This document shows positions 43,536 through 54,627 of a stretch of 64,000 nt of DNA, in pieces. The first letter of the stretch is position 1, and every line of letters starts with the position of its first letter. Source of the stretch: Scolanthus callimorphus (Eukaryota > Cnidaria > Anthozoa > Actiniaria > Edwardsiidae). Location of the stretch: NCBI GenBank assembly GCA_033964015.1, contig CM066915.1:15780913-15844912 (forward strand), in the 5' to 3' direction. The notes under the pieces were generated by a model. It saw only the letters and a list, made by a program, of their open reading frames with translations. It was not told where the DNA came from and ran no database searches. The position numbers and the translations under genes are program-made.

Positions 43536-46500
43536 GGCAGTTTAGAAAAGATCTGTATTAATGAAAAACCAGTGTGCCAAAACTCCCAAAACGCGCCAAA
43601 AATTAATCTTCATGTGAAAATAGATATTTCAAAAACACAGAAAATTACATCACCACTCGGAAACATGAATTTAATCTTCTTGTGCTGAAATCTATCTCAC
43701 GTTCTCTATGCTCACTCGTGAGATACATTTTCAGAACTCGAAGATCAAATTTACATCCGCATGGCCATATGATATTTCTTATTATATCAACACCAATGAA
43801 ATACCAGGGCAAACAGGTGAAAATCACATGATACGTTGGTATTTCATTGTTGTTCATATAATAAAAAGAACACTACATGACTGCTTGGAGAAAGCACCAT
43901 ATAATATTCCCAACCCTGAATTTCAAATCATCGAAAATCCCGATTTTAGAAACAGACCTTTTCTAAACTGCAAGTTCACATGATGTTACATATACATCGA
44001 AAATGGACTATCAAAGCAAGGCAGATAAAAGGATGGTGCTGCTTCAACTTCTAAAAATCTCTTCTTTCAGAAATATTAACCGATTATTATGATTTGTGAG
44101 AATTTACGTGTCTCAGTCAGCTGCCATTTTGTCAGCATTAGAAACCACCGCGTCTGTGAAAGTATCCGTTTCCATCGAAATTTAGTGCTTTATCATTCCC
44201 AGTCAAATGAAAGGGACATGGTCACCGAAAACATCACGATCTTTACATCACCACCAATTATAAACATAGCAACATGATATGGTGGAAAATAAATGACATT
44301 TCGTGTAAGATTGTAAAGATATTTGCGGATTCTAAATTGCAGCTTAGACGAGGAAAGCTCAAACACACTAAATTTGCCACCTCAATTCGCTCAAATCTTA
44401 ACAATCTTTTCAGATTTTTTTTGTGATACTAATTTTCGTGTTTTCTAGGTGACAATGTCCCTTTAAGGTATGTGGAAAGGTTCAAGTGGCCCTTTGGAAA
44501 AGTTGCGGTATTGCCATTTCGTCTGTTTTTAAGATAGGTACATGTATTATATATAATTTTGAAGAGTACAAAACAAAATCTGAATAACAGACCCCAAGCT
44601 GGTACAAAGCTCATATTTACGTACGAGTGTCTGTAATGCCAGGTGCACACTAGCAACATAAGCATTACATATGTAATATTAACATGATGCATTGAATATT
44701 GAGCACTTGATGTTTTCTCACGCTTGTGCCGTTTTGACAAAACGCTGTGTCCCTAGTGTGCACCAGGCATAACAAGTTCTGTACCCTGTTATACAGAAAG
44801 TACATGTGACTGACAGAGCTTTCTATAAGTTTCTAAATTCAAATTTTATAAATATACACCTAATTCGGAAAAGATGGCTCCGTCAGAACCGTTCGTTACA
44901 TAGGCGGTTATTTGTTTACGCATTTGCATAAGCAGGGCCTTGATTCAGCATTTGGAAGGCACTAAAGGTTTTAGGTTCAGTCGTAAGGACGCAGTTCAAT
45001 GTTCAATTTAGAGAAAACATGTGGGCTAATGAGCCTTCTGTCACACAACAATCCACTCGATTTTAAATACCTGCATGGATCATTCAAAACAATGCACTCT
45101 TCCGAATAGTAATTATTTGATCTTGAGCAATTTTATTATATTTTCCAAAAGCAAAGAGACTTTTTTAAAAGACTTGATTTTTTTTGGGGAGGGGGGCAGG
45201 AAGCTCAATAGCCCACATGTTTCTTGCAAATTGAGCTCTTTGCCATGCGCTCATAATTTGAGTTTTTCGTTAACTTTCTTAGTATGCTTCATTCCCCAGA
45301 TGCTATTGAAATTCAGAACATTTCTTTTGGTACATCCGTCACGCTGATTTTCCCTAATGTTAATGCAAATGAGAACAATTATAAACACTGAGGTCAAAAT
45401 ATAATCGCCTATAACCTGCTACCCCTCATGAGGGGAAAGGGCAAATAGGTATACCAAAATCATGGACACTTTTAGCTTTTTAGTGTTAATGGCCATACTT
45501 ATGCCAGAATCATGAATCACCGCTTGCAAGGCATTTGGCATTCTTTTCAGTTAGTTAGAAATATTCATTCTTCTTAGTTTCCCCCATGACGCACAGTGGG
45601 CTACAAAATACAATTACGATGGTGCAACCTTTTCTGAAATAGGTGTATTATAATAAGGTTAGGACTTTGTACTCAAGTAGTCCTTATAGACAAAGAAAAC
45701 AAATTCTTATTTTGAAAAAATTTGGAGAATAGGATCATTAGATTTTAAAGACTTAGGGAGAGGTGATACTTGAACAGCACAATAAAAATAAATATTTTCT
45801 TCATTTTTCCCTGCTTTATGATGTGGTTCACACACAAAATAGAGATATAACTGCAGCCAAATTAAATTATAAAGAAAAGAGATCAGAAATGACATTTCCC
45901 CTCTTCCCACGTGACCAGTGTTTGGCTCTTCCATTGGCCGGTTGTCCAATTCATAAGACATGCATTTTAGAATATTCTGTACACAATCGATTTGTATTTA
46001 TACTTTGAGAAAGGGGGTCAGAACTCTATAAGCGGGGATGTGGCAGGTTTCAAAGCAACAAATTCATGAAATTTATAACAAAATATCGCAAATAACCCCA
46101 TCCCTCCCTGGAAAACGTTGAAACATTGTGGCCCGTGGTTGCTAAACCAAAATCACAACATAAAAGTAAACAAATTCTTAACCTTAGATTTTACTTTACA
46201 CATTTTGGTGCGATTTATGCTAATTTATACTGTAAAAGAATAATAAAGCTTAGAATTTACTAATGCTTCTAACAGTGCAAACTAGAAATACAGTACAGTT
46301 CTCTCGTGCCGATTTAGAATTGGAGGGCTGCATTTCATTTTGATACCTATAGCAAAAATACATGCAAAATTAAACCTGTACAGTTTTTCAATTTATGGAA
46401 AAAATAATAATAATATAATGTGCAAAGAACCCTTTATCATCGCTATATAAAAGGATATCCATGTTGTTTCTTTCTAAGCAAACGCGATGATTTACTTTAA

Positions 46501-46964
46501 GGGTGTGATTTTCACTGAATTAGCCATGGGCCACCTTAAGGGTACTCTGTGTGTCAGTAGTCACAAACATTTTTCTGGCCAAATTAGTAGGCATTCTCTG
46601 AAACAAATATCTATTCCATCTAATGAACAAACTTCAGTATATTTACATTTGAGTTTACTCAAATCTTAAGTAAATGAAGTACGAAATTTTGTATATGGTT
46701 GGGTATTTTTTATATTTGTACATGTACTTTGTCTTGTAATATCAAATGTAAACAATAACAAAAGAGCGGCTGACCGAGGCTTTTTAAGGTGAACTGACTT
46801 GTTTGGAGAATAAATAAAGTACTTTCCAAACTAAACATTATTCCAAAATCGCAGTATTTTAAAGTAAATCGCTTCTACCAACATTTTGCCATCCTTGCTT
46901 TGATTTTCTATTCTAGATGCATCTGCAACATAATGAAAACTGCCAATTGAAAACATAAGAGCTA
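43536..46964. other. Sequence interrupting the left arm; no gene recognised
   Basis: The counterpart of this 3.4 kb is absent from the right arm, so it is probably later-inserted DNA or sequence lost on the right. It contains a 133-bp MITE at 44637-44769 and otherwise only frames below about 105 codons without domains. Confidence 0.5.
44634..44772. mobile_element. 133-bp Harbinger-type MITE with TAA target duplication
   Basis: The element 44637-44769 begins TGCCAGGTGCACACTAG and ends with the near-perfect complement CTAGTGTGCACCAGGCA (one mismatch). It is flanked by TAA at 44634-44636 and 44770-44772. A 3-bp TWA duplication is the hallmark of PIF/Harbinger elements. Non-coding. Confidence 0.8.
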
Positions 46965-47800
46965 AGCATAGCTGAGAGTCAGCATCAGAAGGGTACACAG
47001 AGGTTGTAGAGATGAATGTTAAGGGACAAAGTGGCGAAAAGTTATTGAAAAGAACAACAAATTGTCAAACAACTTGCGCAGGGGTGACACACCGAATGCA
47101 AAATTAGCACCCACTGCAGATCATTGGCAAATGGTTCTCTGAAGAGAGCAAGATTGATGCCTTATAAAATTGGGAATGCCAAAACTACATGGCAGCATCA
47201 GAAAGGTGTCGGAAGATAGCAGGGCTGGCAGAGGTGAACAAGTGATGGCCGGGCATCAACATGAAAAATGTGCATGGAGACATCGGCACAGATAGTTTGT
47301 AGGAGCAGAAATAAAAACAACCAGACATTAGCGACATGGGGGTAACCATAGATAGTAGAGGTGGCTGGTAGGAGCACAGGGGATGACAACAACTGGGTAA
47401 CAGCAATGATGTGTGCACAGACACAGGAGGAATGATTTTCCTGAGCATTAGACATAACAACAGCCGGGGACCAACCATTAGAGTGTGTTGAAACATCACA
47501 GGGTTGAATGTTGGAAAAACAGCTCACCAGGACTGGGCACTAGCAACAAGTGGTTGCATACGGACATGGCCCAAGACTGTTAGGAATATGGAAAGCAACA
47601 GCGAGCAGTTACCAGAATGACAGGGCTCTAGAGACATCGCAGCTGCATGTTGACATCGCAAGTGACAACAAGGCCAAGTACTAGTATTGTGTGGTTATCT
47701 TTTGATAGCAGAGTTGACTGTTGTGAACAGAAGTGATGATAAGGAGTGGGTACCTGTAACAGGCAAGTGCCTGAAGACACCAGCACTACTGACTTCAAGA
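46965..47800. repeat. Inner part of the long, diverged inverted repeat (left arm)
   Basis: Blocks such as GAGAGTCAGCATCAGAAGGG, GATGAATGTTAAGG, ACCATAGATAGTAGAGGTGG, TACTAGTATTG and the CTGACTTCAAG end have reverse-complement partners, in the mirror order, at 53239-54330. This continues the arm begun at 43010-43535. The short minus-strand frames in this stretch are Ser/Cys-rich readings of repeat DNA, not genes. Confidence 0.7.
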
Positions 47801-48147
47801 AACACAGGTAGATAAAATATACAAAATTTGGATTTTAAAGCGCTTAAATATTAAACAGACGTTTTGTGGTTCCTGCCACTTCATCAGTGTAACGGATAAA
47901 ATATGCGCGAGCAGAATTCAAAAGATGGAAACTGCATACAGTACAAATAAGAACGTGCACGCGCACATAGCTATAAGAACCTAAAGTCTATATTGAGCCC
48001 GCTCGGTCTCAAAGTTCTGTTCTGAAAAATCATATTTGCTTCTGTGCGCTTTCTTGTGTACGTATACCACGGTCCCGCGCATAATACTGACACTAGCATG
48101 TCTTGCACGGTGTGCCCAGCCTACCCGAAGTGTTGTGCTACAGTGAG

Positions 48148-48747
48148 TTACCTCCCGTTCTCTTCTGTTATACCATTCACTTCAGAGCGTCGATGTTGCC
48201 TGAAACGTTCTGCCAATAGGCATCCAGTTTCGCCGATGTATACTTGATCGCACACTTTGCAGGAAATGGCATAGACAAGGGTTTTGGTAGTACAGGAGAA
48301 CCTGTGTTTGATGGTGATTCTACCCCCTGGGGTATTGACAGCGGGAGACGGGTTGGTGTGTTTACAGGTTTTGCATCGAGGGCGGTTGCATGGGAACGTG
48401 CCGCGTTGTTGTTGTGGTGAGCTGTCAACAGAGCTACGCAATAGGTTGTCGCTGATGTTGCTGTCACGGCGATAAGCTCTTAGGAGTCGAGTACTCTCAA
48501 ATATCTTCTTGGTGTTGTTATCCTCGAGGAGTAGGGAGAAGTTCTTTCTCATGATGTGGCGGATGGTGGTGTTGTTCGGATGGTATGTGAGCACCAGGGG
48601 GATGTTCTTCACGGTTGGCCTTCCATCGGTATCACGGCTCACAGCTGCGACTCCATTGGCAGCCTCTTGCACAATACGGGCAGGATAGCCTCGGCGATGG
48701 AAAAAAAAACATTTCCTTGCTTCTCCGTTCAAAGTCAGTATGGTCAC
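48148..48747 (-). pseudogene. GIY-YIG endonuclease region, left Penelope copy (nonsense-truncated)
   Basis: The minus-strand frame contains FPCNRPRCKTCKHTNPS (Cys-rich linker), then LVYAISCKVCDQVYIGETG and AERFRQHRRSE, the GIY-YIG core of Penelope-like elements. It stops at GR* near 48148, where the right copy reads GRELTVAQHFGSAGHTVQ. This is a nonsense change (TAA for GAA) private to the left arm. The start shown (MTILTLNGEARK) is not authentic, because the true frame upstream is shifted across a T-run. Confidence 0.8.
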
Positions 48748-48870
48748 TACAGATACGTTTCAACCGCAGGAGCTGGCTGTACGGAATGGAGTCTTTGCAT
48801 TTGGTAGGGTGAGAGGAGGTGTAGTTTAAGTAGCTGTGTGAGTCGGTGTCCTTGTAGTAGATGCTGGTAG

Positions 48871-49295
48871 TTAGACGTGTCGAGGTTGGTCGTAGACACA
48901 GATCAAGGAAGGGAATCTCGTATCTGTTATCATCCAGGTGAACTTCAGGTTTGGGTGGAAGCTGTTAACGAACATGGCGAATTCTTCGATCTCCTCCCTA
49001 GAGCCGGAGGTGGTGCCTACTATATCGTCTATGTAGCGTTTGTACAACTCTGGCTTGGTGCCATTGTACTGATGAAAGATACGTTCTTCTATAAAGCCCA
49101 TGAAGAGGCAGGCGTAGTTAGGGCCAAGCTTGCGACTCCGCTGACCTGTTGGTAGTACTTGTCATTGAAGCTAAATGCATTCAATGTCAATACTAGTTCC
49201 ACTAGACGAACCAGCGTCTGTGTAGGTGGTTGTAGGACTGCACGTTTGTCAAGAAAGTGTGCAAGTGCCTGGAGGCCATCTCCGTTGGGAATCAC
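48871..49295 (-). pseudogene. RT core, left Penelope copy (broken)
   Basis: Two overlapping minus-strand frames cover the RT palm. One (49089-49295) begins VIPNGDGLQ after the A-block and ends just past QQVSGVA, where residues of the next block are missing. The other (48871-49101) has FMGFIEER-type residues and RYIDDIVG, the catalytic YIDD. The same breaks occur at the mirror positions in the right copy. Confidence 0.8.
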
Positions 49296-49382
49296 GGTGT
49301 ATATAGAGACTTCACATCCATAGAGAAAACATAGTTGGAGGTACCTGAGAAGGTAAAAGATTCAGTTATGCGTAACATGTGG

Positions 49383-50483
49383 TTAGTATCTTTGACATAT
49401 GTAACTGGGTAAACTCTCAACAAGTGGTGTAGTGAAGATGTCTAGATAGGTAGCGAGCATCTCGGTTGGGCAGCCACAAGCAGATACAATCGGCCTCCCA
49501 GGGTTCCCAGGCTTGTGAATCTTGGGTAAGAAGTAAAATTTGGAGGTACGAGGATGCTGCATTATCAGGCTTGTCGCTGTCTCGGGTAGCTCTCCACGTT
49601 GAATGCACTCGTTGACTGTAACTGTGACTTGGGCGTTGAGCTTTACGGTGTTATCCTTTTCGAGAGGTTGATAGAAAGCTCTGTCAGACAGTTCGTGGTC
49701 TGCCTCTTGTAGGTATAGGTCACGTCTCCATACAACTACTGCACCGCCTTTATCAGCACGTTTGATTATAATATTGTGCCGGGATTTTAGGGCTCTCAGG
49801 GAATCCTTTTCCTCCGGTGTCAAGTTGTGTTGATGTAGCGGTTTCTTGAAGTTGATATTTTGTACTTCTTGGCGACATTTAGATACATAGTAATCTAAGG
49901 CAGGAGAACGTCCAGGAGGTGGAGTCCATGATGATCGCTTGGGTCTGAGAGATTTAAAGACATCGGGTGCATCAGTATCATTTTCCGCCGTGGGATCTGA
50001 ATCATCCTGATCAGTGGAAGAATAATGGGCTGTCAGTCGTAGGCATCGGAAGAACCGCTCGCAGTCGGCATGGGCGGTATACTCATCACTGTTGTTTCTA
50101 GTGGGGATGAATGTCAAGCCTTTGCTGAGCACGCCTCGTTCTCCTTCACTTAGTTCCAGATCCTCAGGGATGGTAACCACCAAGTGCGATGAGAGTTCTC
50201 GGGTTTCTACTTGAATGACTGGTGTGGTCTCGGTTGGCTTTGACAGGTTGATAGTTAAATGTGCTATCTTATCATCTTTAATCCTCATTAGATGTTGATG
50301 TAAGTCTGCATTGCCACGATGAACGGCGGTACTGATCAGACGTAGGTGGTCGTTGGTGACGGTCTGTCTGATTTCATCCTTCAGTGCCATTAGGTTATCG
50401 GTGATGTTCAAACAGCGGGGCTGCATCGAATTTATGGTGGCCTTTATTAAGCGGCGTGAACATGTACGGAGAATAGATGTCAC
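49383..50483 (-). pseudogene. N-terminal and early RT region, left Penelope copy (366 codons)
   Basis: The minus-strand frame runs from the palindrome centre. It carries a helical N-terminal region, an acidic Asp/Ser stretch (DQDDSDPTAENDTDAPD), then IIKRADKGGAVVVW, FLPKIHKPGNPGRPIVSACG and LPSYICQRY*. The KADKG and PKIHKP.NPGRPIVS blocks are diagnostic of Penelope-type RTs. The frame breaks at the same place as in the right copy. The first ~10 codons (MTSILRTCSR) extend into the spacer and probably are not native. Confidence 0.85.
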
Positions 50484-50490
50484 ATGTCAT
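50456..50490. repeat. 35-bp spacer at the centre of the Penelope palindrome
   Basis: The arms GCCTTTATTAAGCGGC and its exact complement GCCGCTTAATAAAGGC directly flank this 35-bp spacer, which itself contains ACATGT twice. Such a short loop between 2.65-kb arms would allow hairpin extrusion. Confidence 0.85.
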
Positions 50491-51563
50491 GCCGCTTAAT
50501 AAAGGCCACCATAAATTCGATGCAGTGCCGCTGTTTGAACATCACCGATAACCTAATGGCACTGAAGGATGAAATCAGACAGACCGTCACCAACGACAAC
50601 CTATGTCTGATCAGTACCGCTGTTCATCGTGGCAATGCAGACTTGCATCAACATCTAATGAGGATTAAAGGTGATAAGATAGCGCATTTAACTATCAACC
50701 TGTCAAGGCCAACCGAGACCACACCCGTCATTCAAGTAGAAACCCGAGATCTCTCATCGCACTTGGTGGTTACCATCCCTGAGGATCTGGAACTAAGTGA
50801 AGGAGAACAAGGCGTGCTCAGCAAAGGCTTGACATTCATCCCCACTAGAAACAACAGTGATGAGTATACCGCCCATGCCGACTGCGAGCGGATCTTTCGA
50901 CGCCTACGACTGACAGCCCATTATTCTTCCACTGATCAGGATGATTCAGATCCCATGGCGGAAAATGATACTGATGCACCCGATGTCTTTAAATCTCTCA
51001 GACCCAAGCGATCATCATGGACTCCACCTCCTGGACGTTCTCCTGCCTTAGATTACTATGTATCTAAATGTCGCCAAGAAGTACAAAATATCAACTTCAA
51101 GAAACCGCTACATCAACACAACTTGACACCGGAGGAAAAGGATTCCCTGAGAGCCCTAAAATCCCGGCACGATATTATAATCAAACGTGCTGATAAAGGC
51201 GGAGCAGTAGTTGTATGGAGACGTGACCTATACCTACAAGAGGCAGACCACGAACTGTCTGACAGAGCTTTCTATCAACCTCTCGAAAAGGATAACACCT
51301 TAAAGCTCAACGCCCAAGTCACAGTTACAGTCAACGAGTGCATTCAACGTGGAGAGCTACCCGAGACAGCGACAAGCCTGATAATGCAGCATCCTCGTAC
51401 CTCCAAATTTTACTTCTTACCCAAGATTCACAAGCCTGGGAACCCTGGGAGGCCGATTGTATCTGCTTGTGGCTGCCCAACCGAGATGCTCGCTACCTAT
51501 CTAGACATCTTCACTACACCACTTGTTGAGAGTTTACCCAGTTACATATGTCAAAGATACTAA
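50484..51563 (+). pseudogene. N-terminal and early RT region, right Penelope copy (359 codons)
   Basis: About twelve residues differ from the left copy over ~350. The PKIHKPGNPGRPIVSACG block and acidic linker are conserved. The frame terminates at SYICQRY* while the adjacent frame continues VKDTNHMLRITESF, so a small indel broke the ORF before the RT catalytic A-block (SMDVKSLYT). The identical break in both arms shows it predates their duplication. Confidence 0.85.
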
Positions 51564-51576
51564 CCACATGTTACGC

Positions 51577-52060
51577 ATAACTGAATCTTTTACCTTCTCA
51601 GGTACCTCCAACTATGTTTTCTCTATGGATGTGAAGTCTCTATATACACCGTGATTCCCAACGGAGATGGCCTCCAGGCACTTGCACACTTTCTTGACAA
51701 ACGTGCAGTCCTACAACCACCTACACAGACGCTGGTTCGTCTAGTGGAACTAGTATTGACATTGAATGCATTTAGCTTCAATGACAAGTACTACCAACAG
51801 GTCAGCGGAGTCGCAAGCTTGGCCCTAACTACGCCTGCCTCTTCATGGGCTTTATAGAAGAACGTATCTTCGATCAGTACAATGGCACCAAGCCAGAGTT
51901 GTACGAACGCTACATAGACGATATAGTAGGCACCACCTCCGGCTCTAGGGAGGAGATTGAAGAATTCGCCATGTTTGTTAACAGCTTCCACCCAAACCTG
52001 AAGTTCACCTGGATGATAACAGATACGAGATTCCCTTCCTTGATCTGTGCCTACGACTAA
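51577..52060 (+). pseudogene. RT palm region, right Penelope copy (broken)
   Basis: Visible blocks are YVFSMDVKSLYT (catalytic Asp), shifted to VIPNGDGLQ. YYQQVSGVA is then interrupted by a deletion, ACLFMGFIEERIF follows, and ERYIDDIVGTTSG carries the catalytic Asp pair. A further break near 52040 separates this from the thumb (LTTSIYYKDTDSHSYLNYTS). All four breaks coincide with those of the left copy. Confidence 0.8.
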
Positions 52061-52198
52061 CCTCGACACGTCTAACTACCAGCATCTACTACAAGGACAC
52101 TGACTCACACAGCTACTTAAACTACACCTCCTCTCACCCTACCAAATGCAAAGACTCCATTCCGTACAGCCAGCTCCTGCGGTTGAAACGTATCTGTA

Positions 52199-52975
52199 GT
52201 GACCATACTGACTTTGAACGGAGAAGCAAGGAAATGTTTTTTTTTTCATCGCCGAGGCTATCCTGCCCGTATGGTGCAAGAGGCTGCCAATAGAGTCGCA
52301 GCTGTGAGCCGTGATACCGATGGAAGGCCGACTGTGAAGAACATCCCCCTGGTGCTCACATACCATCCGAACAACACTGCCATCCGCAACATCATGAGAA
52401 AGAACTTCTCCCTACTCCTCGAGGATAACAACACCAAGAAGATATTTGAGAGTACTCGACTCCTAACAGCTTATCGCCGTGACAGTAACATCAGCGACAA
52501 CCTAGTGCGTAGCTCTGTTGACAGCTCACCACAACAACAACGCGGCACGTTCCCATGCAACCGCCCTCGATGCAAAACCTGTAAACACACCAACCCGTCT
52601 CCCGCTGTCAATACCCCAGGGGGTAGAATCACCATCAAACACAGGTTCTCCTGTACTACCAAAACCCTTGTCTATGCCATTTCCTGCAAAGTGTGCAATC
52701 AAGTATACATCGGCGAAACTGGATGCCTATTGGCAGAACGTTTCAGGCAACATCGACACTCTGAAGTGAATGGTATAACAGAAGAGAACGGGAGGGAACT
52801 CACCGTAGCACAACACTTCGGGTCGGCTGGGCACACCGTGCAAGACATGCTAGTGCCAGTATTATGCACGGGACCGTGGGATACGTACACAAGAAAATGC
52901 ACAGAAGCAAAGATGATTTTTCAGAACAGAACTTTGAGACCTAGCGGGCTCAATATAGACTTTAGGTTCTTATAG
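52199..52975 (+). CDS. Linker and GIY-YIG endonuclease region, right Penelope copy (258 codons open)
   Basis: This is the longest intact part of the element. From about residue 14 it reads FFHRRGYPARMVQEA, the RGYP block that follows Penelope RTs. A Cys-rich linker (CNRPRCKTCKHT) follows near residue 120 and the GIY-YIG core (LVYAISCKVCNQVYIGETG) at about residues 156-174, then AERFRQHRHSE and a conserved C-terminal GPWDTYTRKCTEAKMIF. In this family the endonuclease nicks target DNA for reverse transcription. The frame upstream is offset at a run of ten T residues, so the printed start codon is not the biological one. Confidence 0.8.
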   Translation: MTILTLNGEARKCFFFHRRGYPARMVQEAANRVAAVSRDTDGRPTVKNIPLVLTYHPNNTAIRNIMRKNFSLLLEDNNTKKIFESTRLLTAYRRDSNISDNLVRSSVDSSPQQQRGTFPCNRPRCKTCKHTNPSPAVNTPGGRITIKHRFSCTTKTLVYAISCKVCNQVYIGETGCLLAERFRQHRHSEVNGITEENGRELTVAQHFGSAGHTVQDMLVPVLCTGPWDTYTRKCTEAKMIFQNRTLRPSGLNIDFRFL

Positions 52976-53141
52976 CTATGTGCACGTGCACGTTCTTATT
53001 TCTAAAGTATGTATTTTCCATCTTTTGAATTCTGCTCGCGCATATTTTATCCGTTACACTGATGAAGTGGCAGGAGCCACAAAACGTCTGTTTAATATTT
53101 AAGCGCTTTACAATCCAAATTTTATATATTTTATCTACATA

Positions 53142-53238
53142 CCATCAACAAACACAGGCTTCCAGGAGGAAAAGTTACTGACAGGGGTGTGTGCACCCGC
53201 CTTTACCAGTTCCCTGTCCTCCTGGTCACCTATGTCGC
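53142..53238. other. Short segment present only on the right side
   Basis: About 97 bp between the right Penelope terminus and the start of the old inverted arm; it has no counterpart on the left. Confidence 0.5.
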
Positions 53239-54627
53239 TTGAAGTCAGCAGGACTGACTGAGAAAATATGAAACAAAGGTGCCTGTTGCTGCTCAGTCAA
53301 GTGTGCACCCTAATCCTGGACAGTGACCCAACCTCGTCATCACATATTTTCCAGTCAACGACTAATTGTAAGGAACAGGGAGACAAGGAGGACTTGGTGC
53401 TACCTCATCTACCTTACCTAACATGTTAAAAACAATTAGACCTGCTGTCTTTAAACACCCACCTGTTGCAGACACTCAGTCCTTACCATCACTTTTGCTC
53501 ACAAAAGCTGGTTCGGATGTCAAAGGGTGGCCACCCAATACTAGTACTTAGACCTTGGTGTTACTTGTGATGCTAACATGCATCTATGATGTTTCTAGAG
53601 CCCAGCCATTCGGGCAACTGTTCTTTGTTGCTTCCCCCATTCCCAACAACCTTGCCCCATATCAGCACACACCCATTTGCTCCTTGAACCCAGTCCTGAT
53701 GAACTGTGTTTGCAACACCCAATCCCGTGCTATTTTGACACACTCCTGTTGTTGATACCTGGCTGTTAGTGTGTCTGATGCTCACAACAGCAAATTCTGA
53801 TATCTCTGGGTAAACATTGTTACTGATAACCAGTTGCTGTCATCCCATGTACCCACATCAGCCATCTCTGCCATCCAAGACGCCCCCCATGTTGTTAATG
53901 CCTAGTTGTCTTCATCCCTTGTGTTCTTTGCTGTCTGTGCTGATGTCTCGAGGCACATACCTCTAGCTATTACCCAGCCATTGTGGTTTCACTTGTTCAC
54001 ACCTGTCCGTCTTGCTGTCATCTGCCACCAAAACTGGTGGTGACATTCAAATTTACATCCCTAGTGTTTTAACCAGTGCTGGAAATTACTGCCAGTCATT
54101 GGACATTGTCCGATCAAAATTGCCAAATGGCCAACCAATTTTCAGATATGTCTGGCAACATTTCCAGTTGAGACAACCAAGAAAAACGTTTTAATGGACA
54201 TATGTCCCATCAAGTTATTTTCCATCAAATTATTTCCAGCTATGTTAACTTATCAATCTCATTCTCTTCAGATATCCATTGTCACTGGCACAGTGTTATT
54301 GCAGCTTTTCAAACTTCCTTAACATTCAGCTCTCAAGTCTCTGGGTAACCATGATGCTGACCCTAACCTATGGTCATCCTTGTATTCGTAAAATTCAATT
54401 TCTTGTCTCTGGGTACTCAGTTCTGCTGGCGCTCAGCTGTTCTTACCCCTTGTGTTCCCTGACTGTACCCTACCCTCTATAGAGGCCCACCTGCTGCTAA
54501 AAAGCAGTCATCTCGCCCCCTGTGTTCATGGGATGTCAGCCCTCCTCTCTCTGGCCAACAACTGGCTGCTAACATCAAGAGTTGGCAATTGCTTGTTTGT
54601 CACCTGACAGTGCTGGTGTCTTCATAA
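53239..54627. repeat. Long, diverged inverted repeat (right arm)
   Basis: This arm begins CTTGAAGTCAG and ends GGTGTCTTCAT. In reverse complement it aligns in order with 46965-47800 and then with 43010-43535, at roughly two thirds to three quarters identity. It is uninterrupted, so it shows that the 3.4 kb at 43536-46964 on the left is an interruption. Composition is C/T-rich on this strand. Frames of 60-70 codons are repeat readings. Confidence 0.65.

Larger units (their letters stand above)
47811..50455 (-). mobile_element. Penelope-like element, left (minus-strand) copy
   Basis: This 2.65-kb copy is the reverse complement of 50491-53141 at roughly 96 percent identity by eye. Order on the minus strand: N-terminal region, RT, Cys-rich linker, GIY-YIG endonuclease, then a ~200-bp 3' untranslated tail ending in GTAGATAAAATATA-type sequence (complement). 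Together with the right copy it forms a head-to-head palindrome with a 35-bp spacer. It sits between the old inverted arms. Confidence 0.85.
50491..53141 (+). mobile_element. Penelope-like element, right (plus-strand) copy
   Basis: Mirror copy of 47811-50455. On the plus strand: N-terminal region and early RT (50484-51563), RT palm in two pieces (51651-51857 and 51845-52060), linker and endonuclease (52199-52975), and a 3' tail ending TATTTTATCTAC at about 53141. Both copies have the same 3' terminus, so neither arm is truncated relative to the other. No separate target duplication is recognisable. Confidence 0.85.

Noticed and set aside
47185..47527. Two overlapping 104-109-codon minus-strand frames
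   Set aside because: They fall in the diverged inverted repeat, have Cys/Ser/Leu-rich repeat composition and are not preserved in the right arm.
48284..49155. Plus-strand frames across the left Penelope copy
   Set aside because: Antisense shadows of the minus-strand RT/endonuclease; the mirror shadows appear on the right copy.
47811..53141. Palindrome as a library or assembly artefact
   Set aside because: The arms differ at many sites, including a private nonsense change, and are embedded in an older inverted repeat. A foldback artefact would be nearly identical. Long reads would still be needed to be certain.
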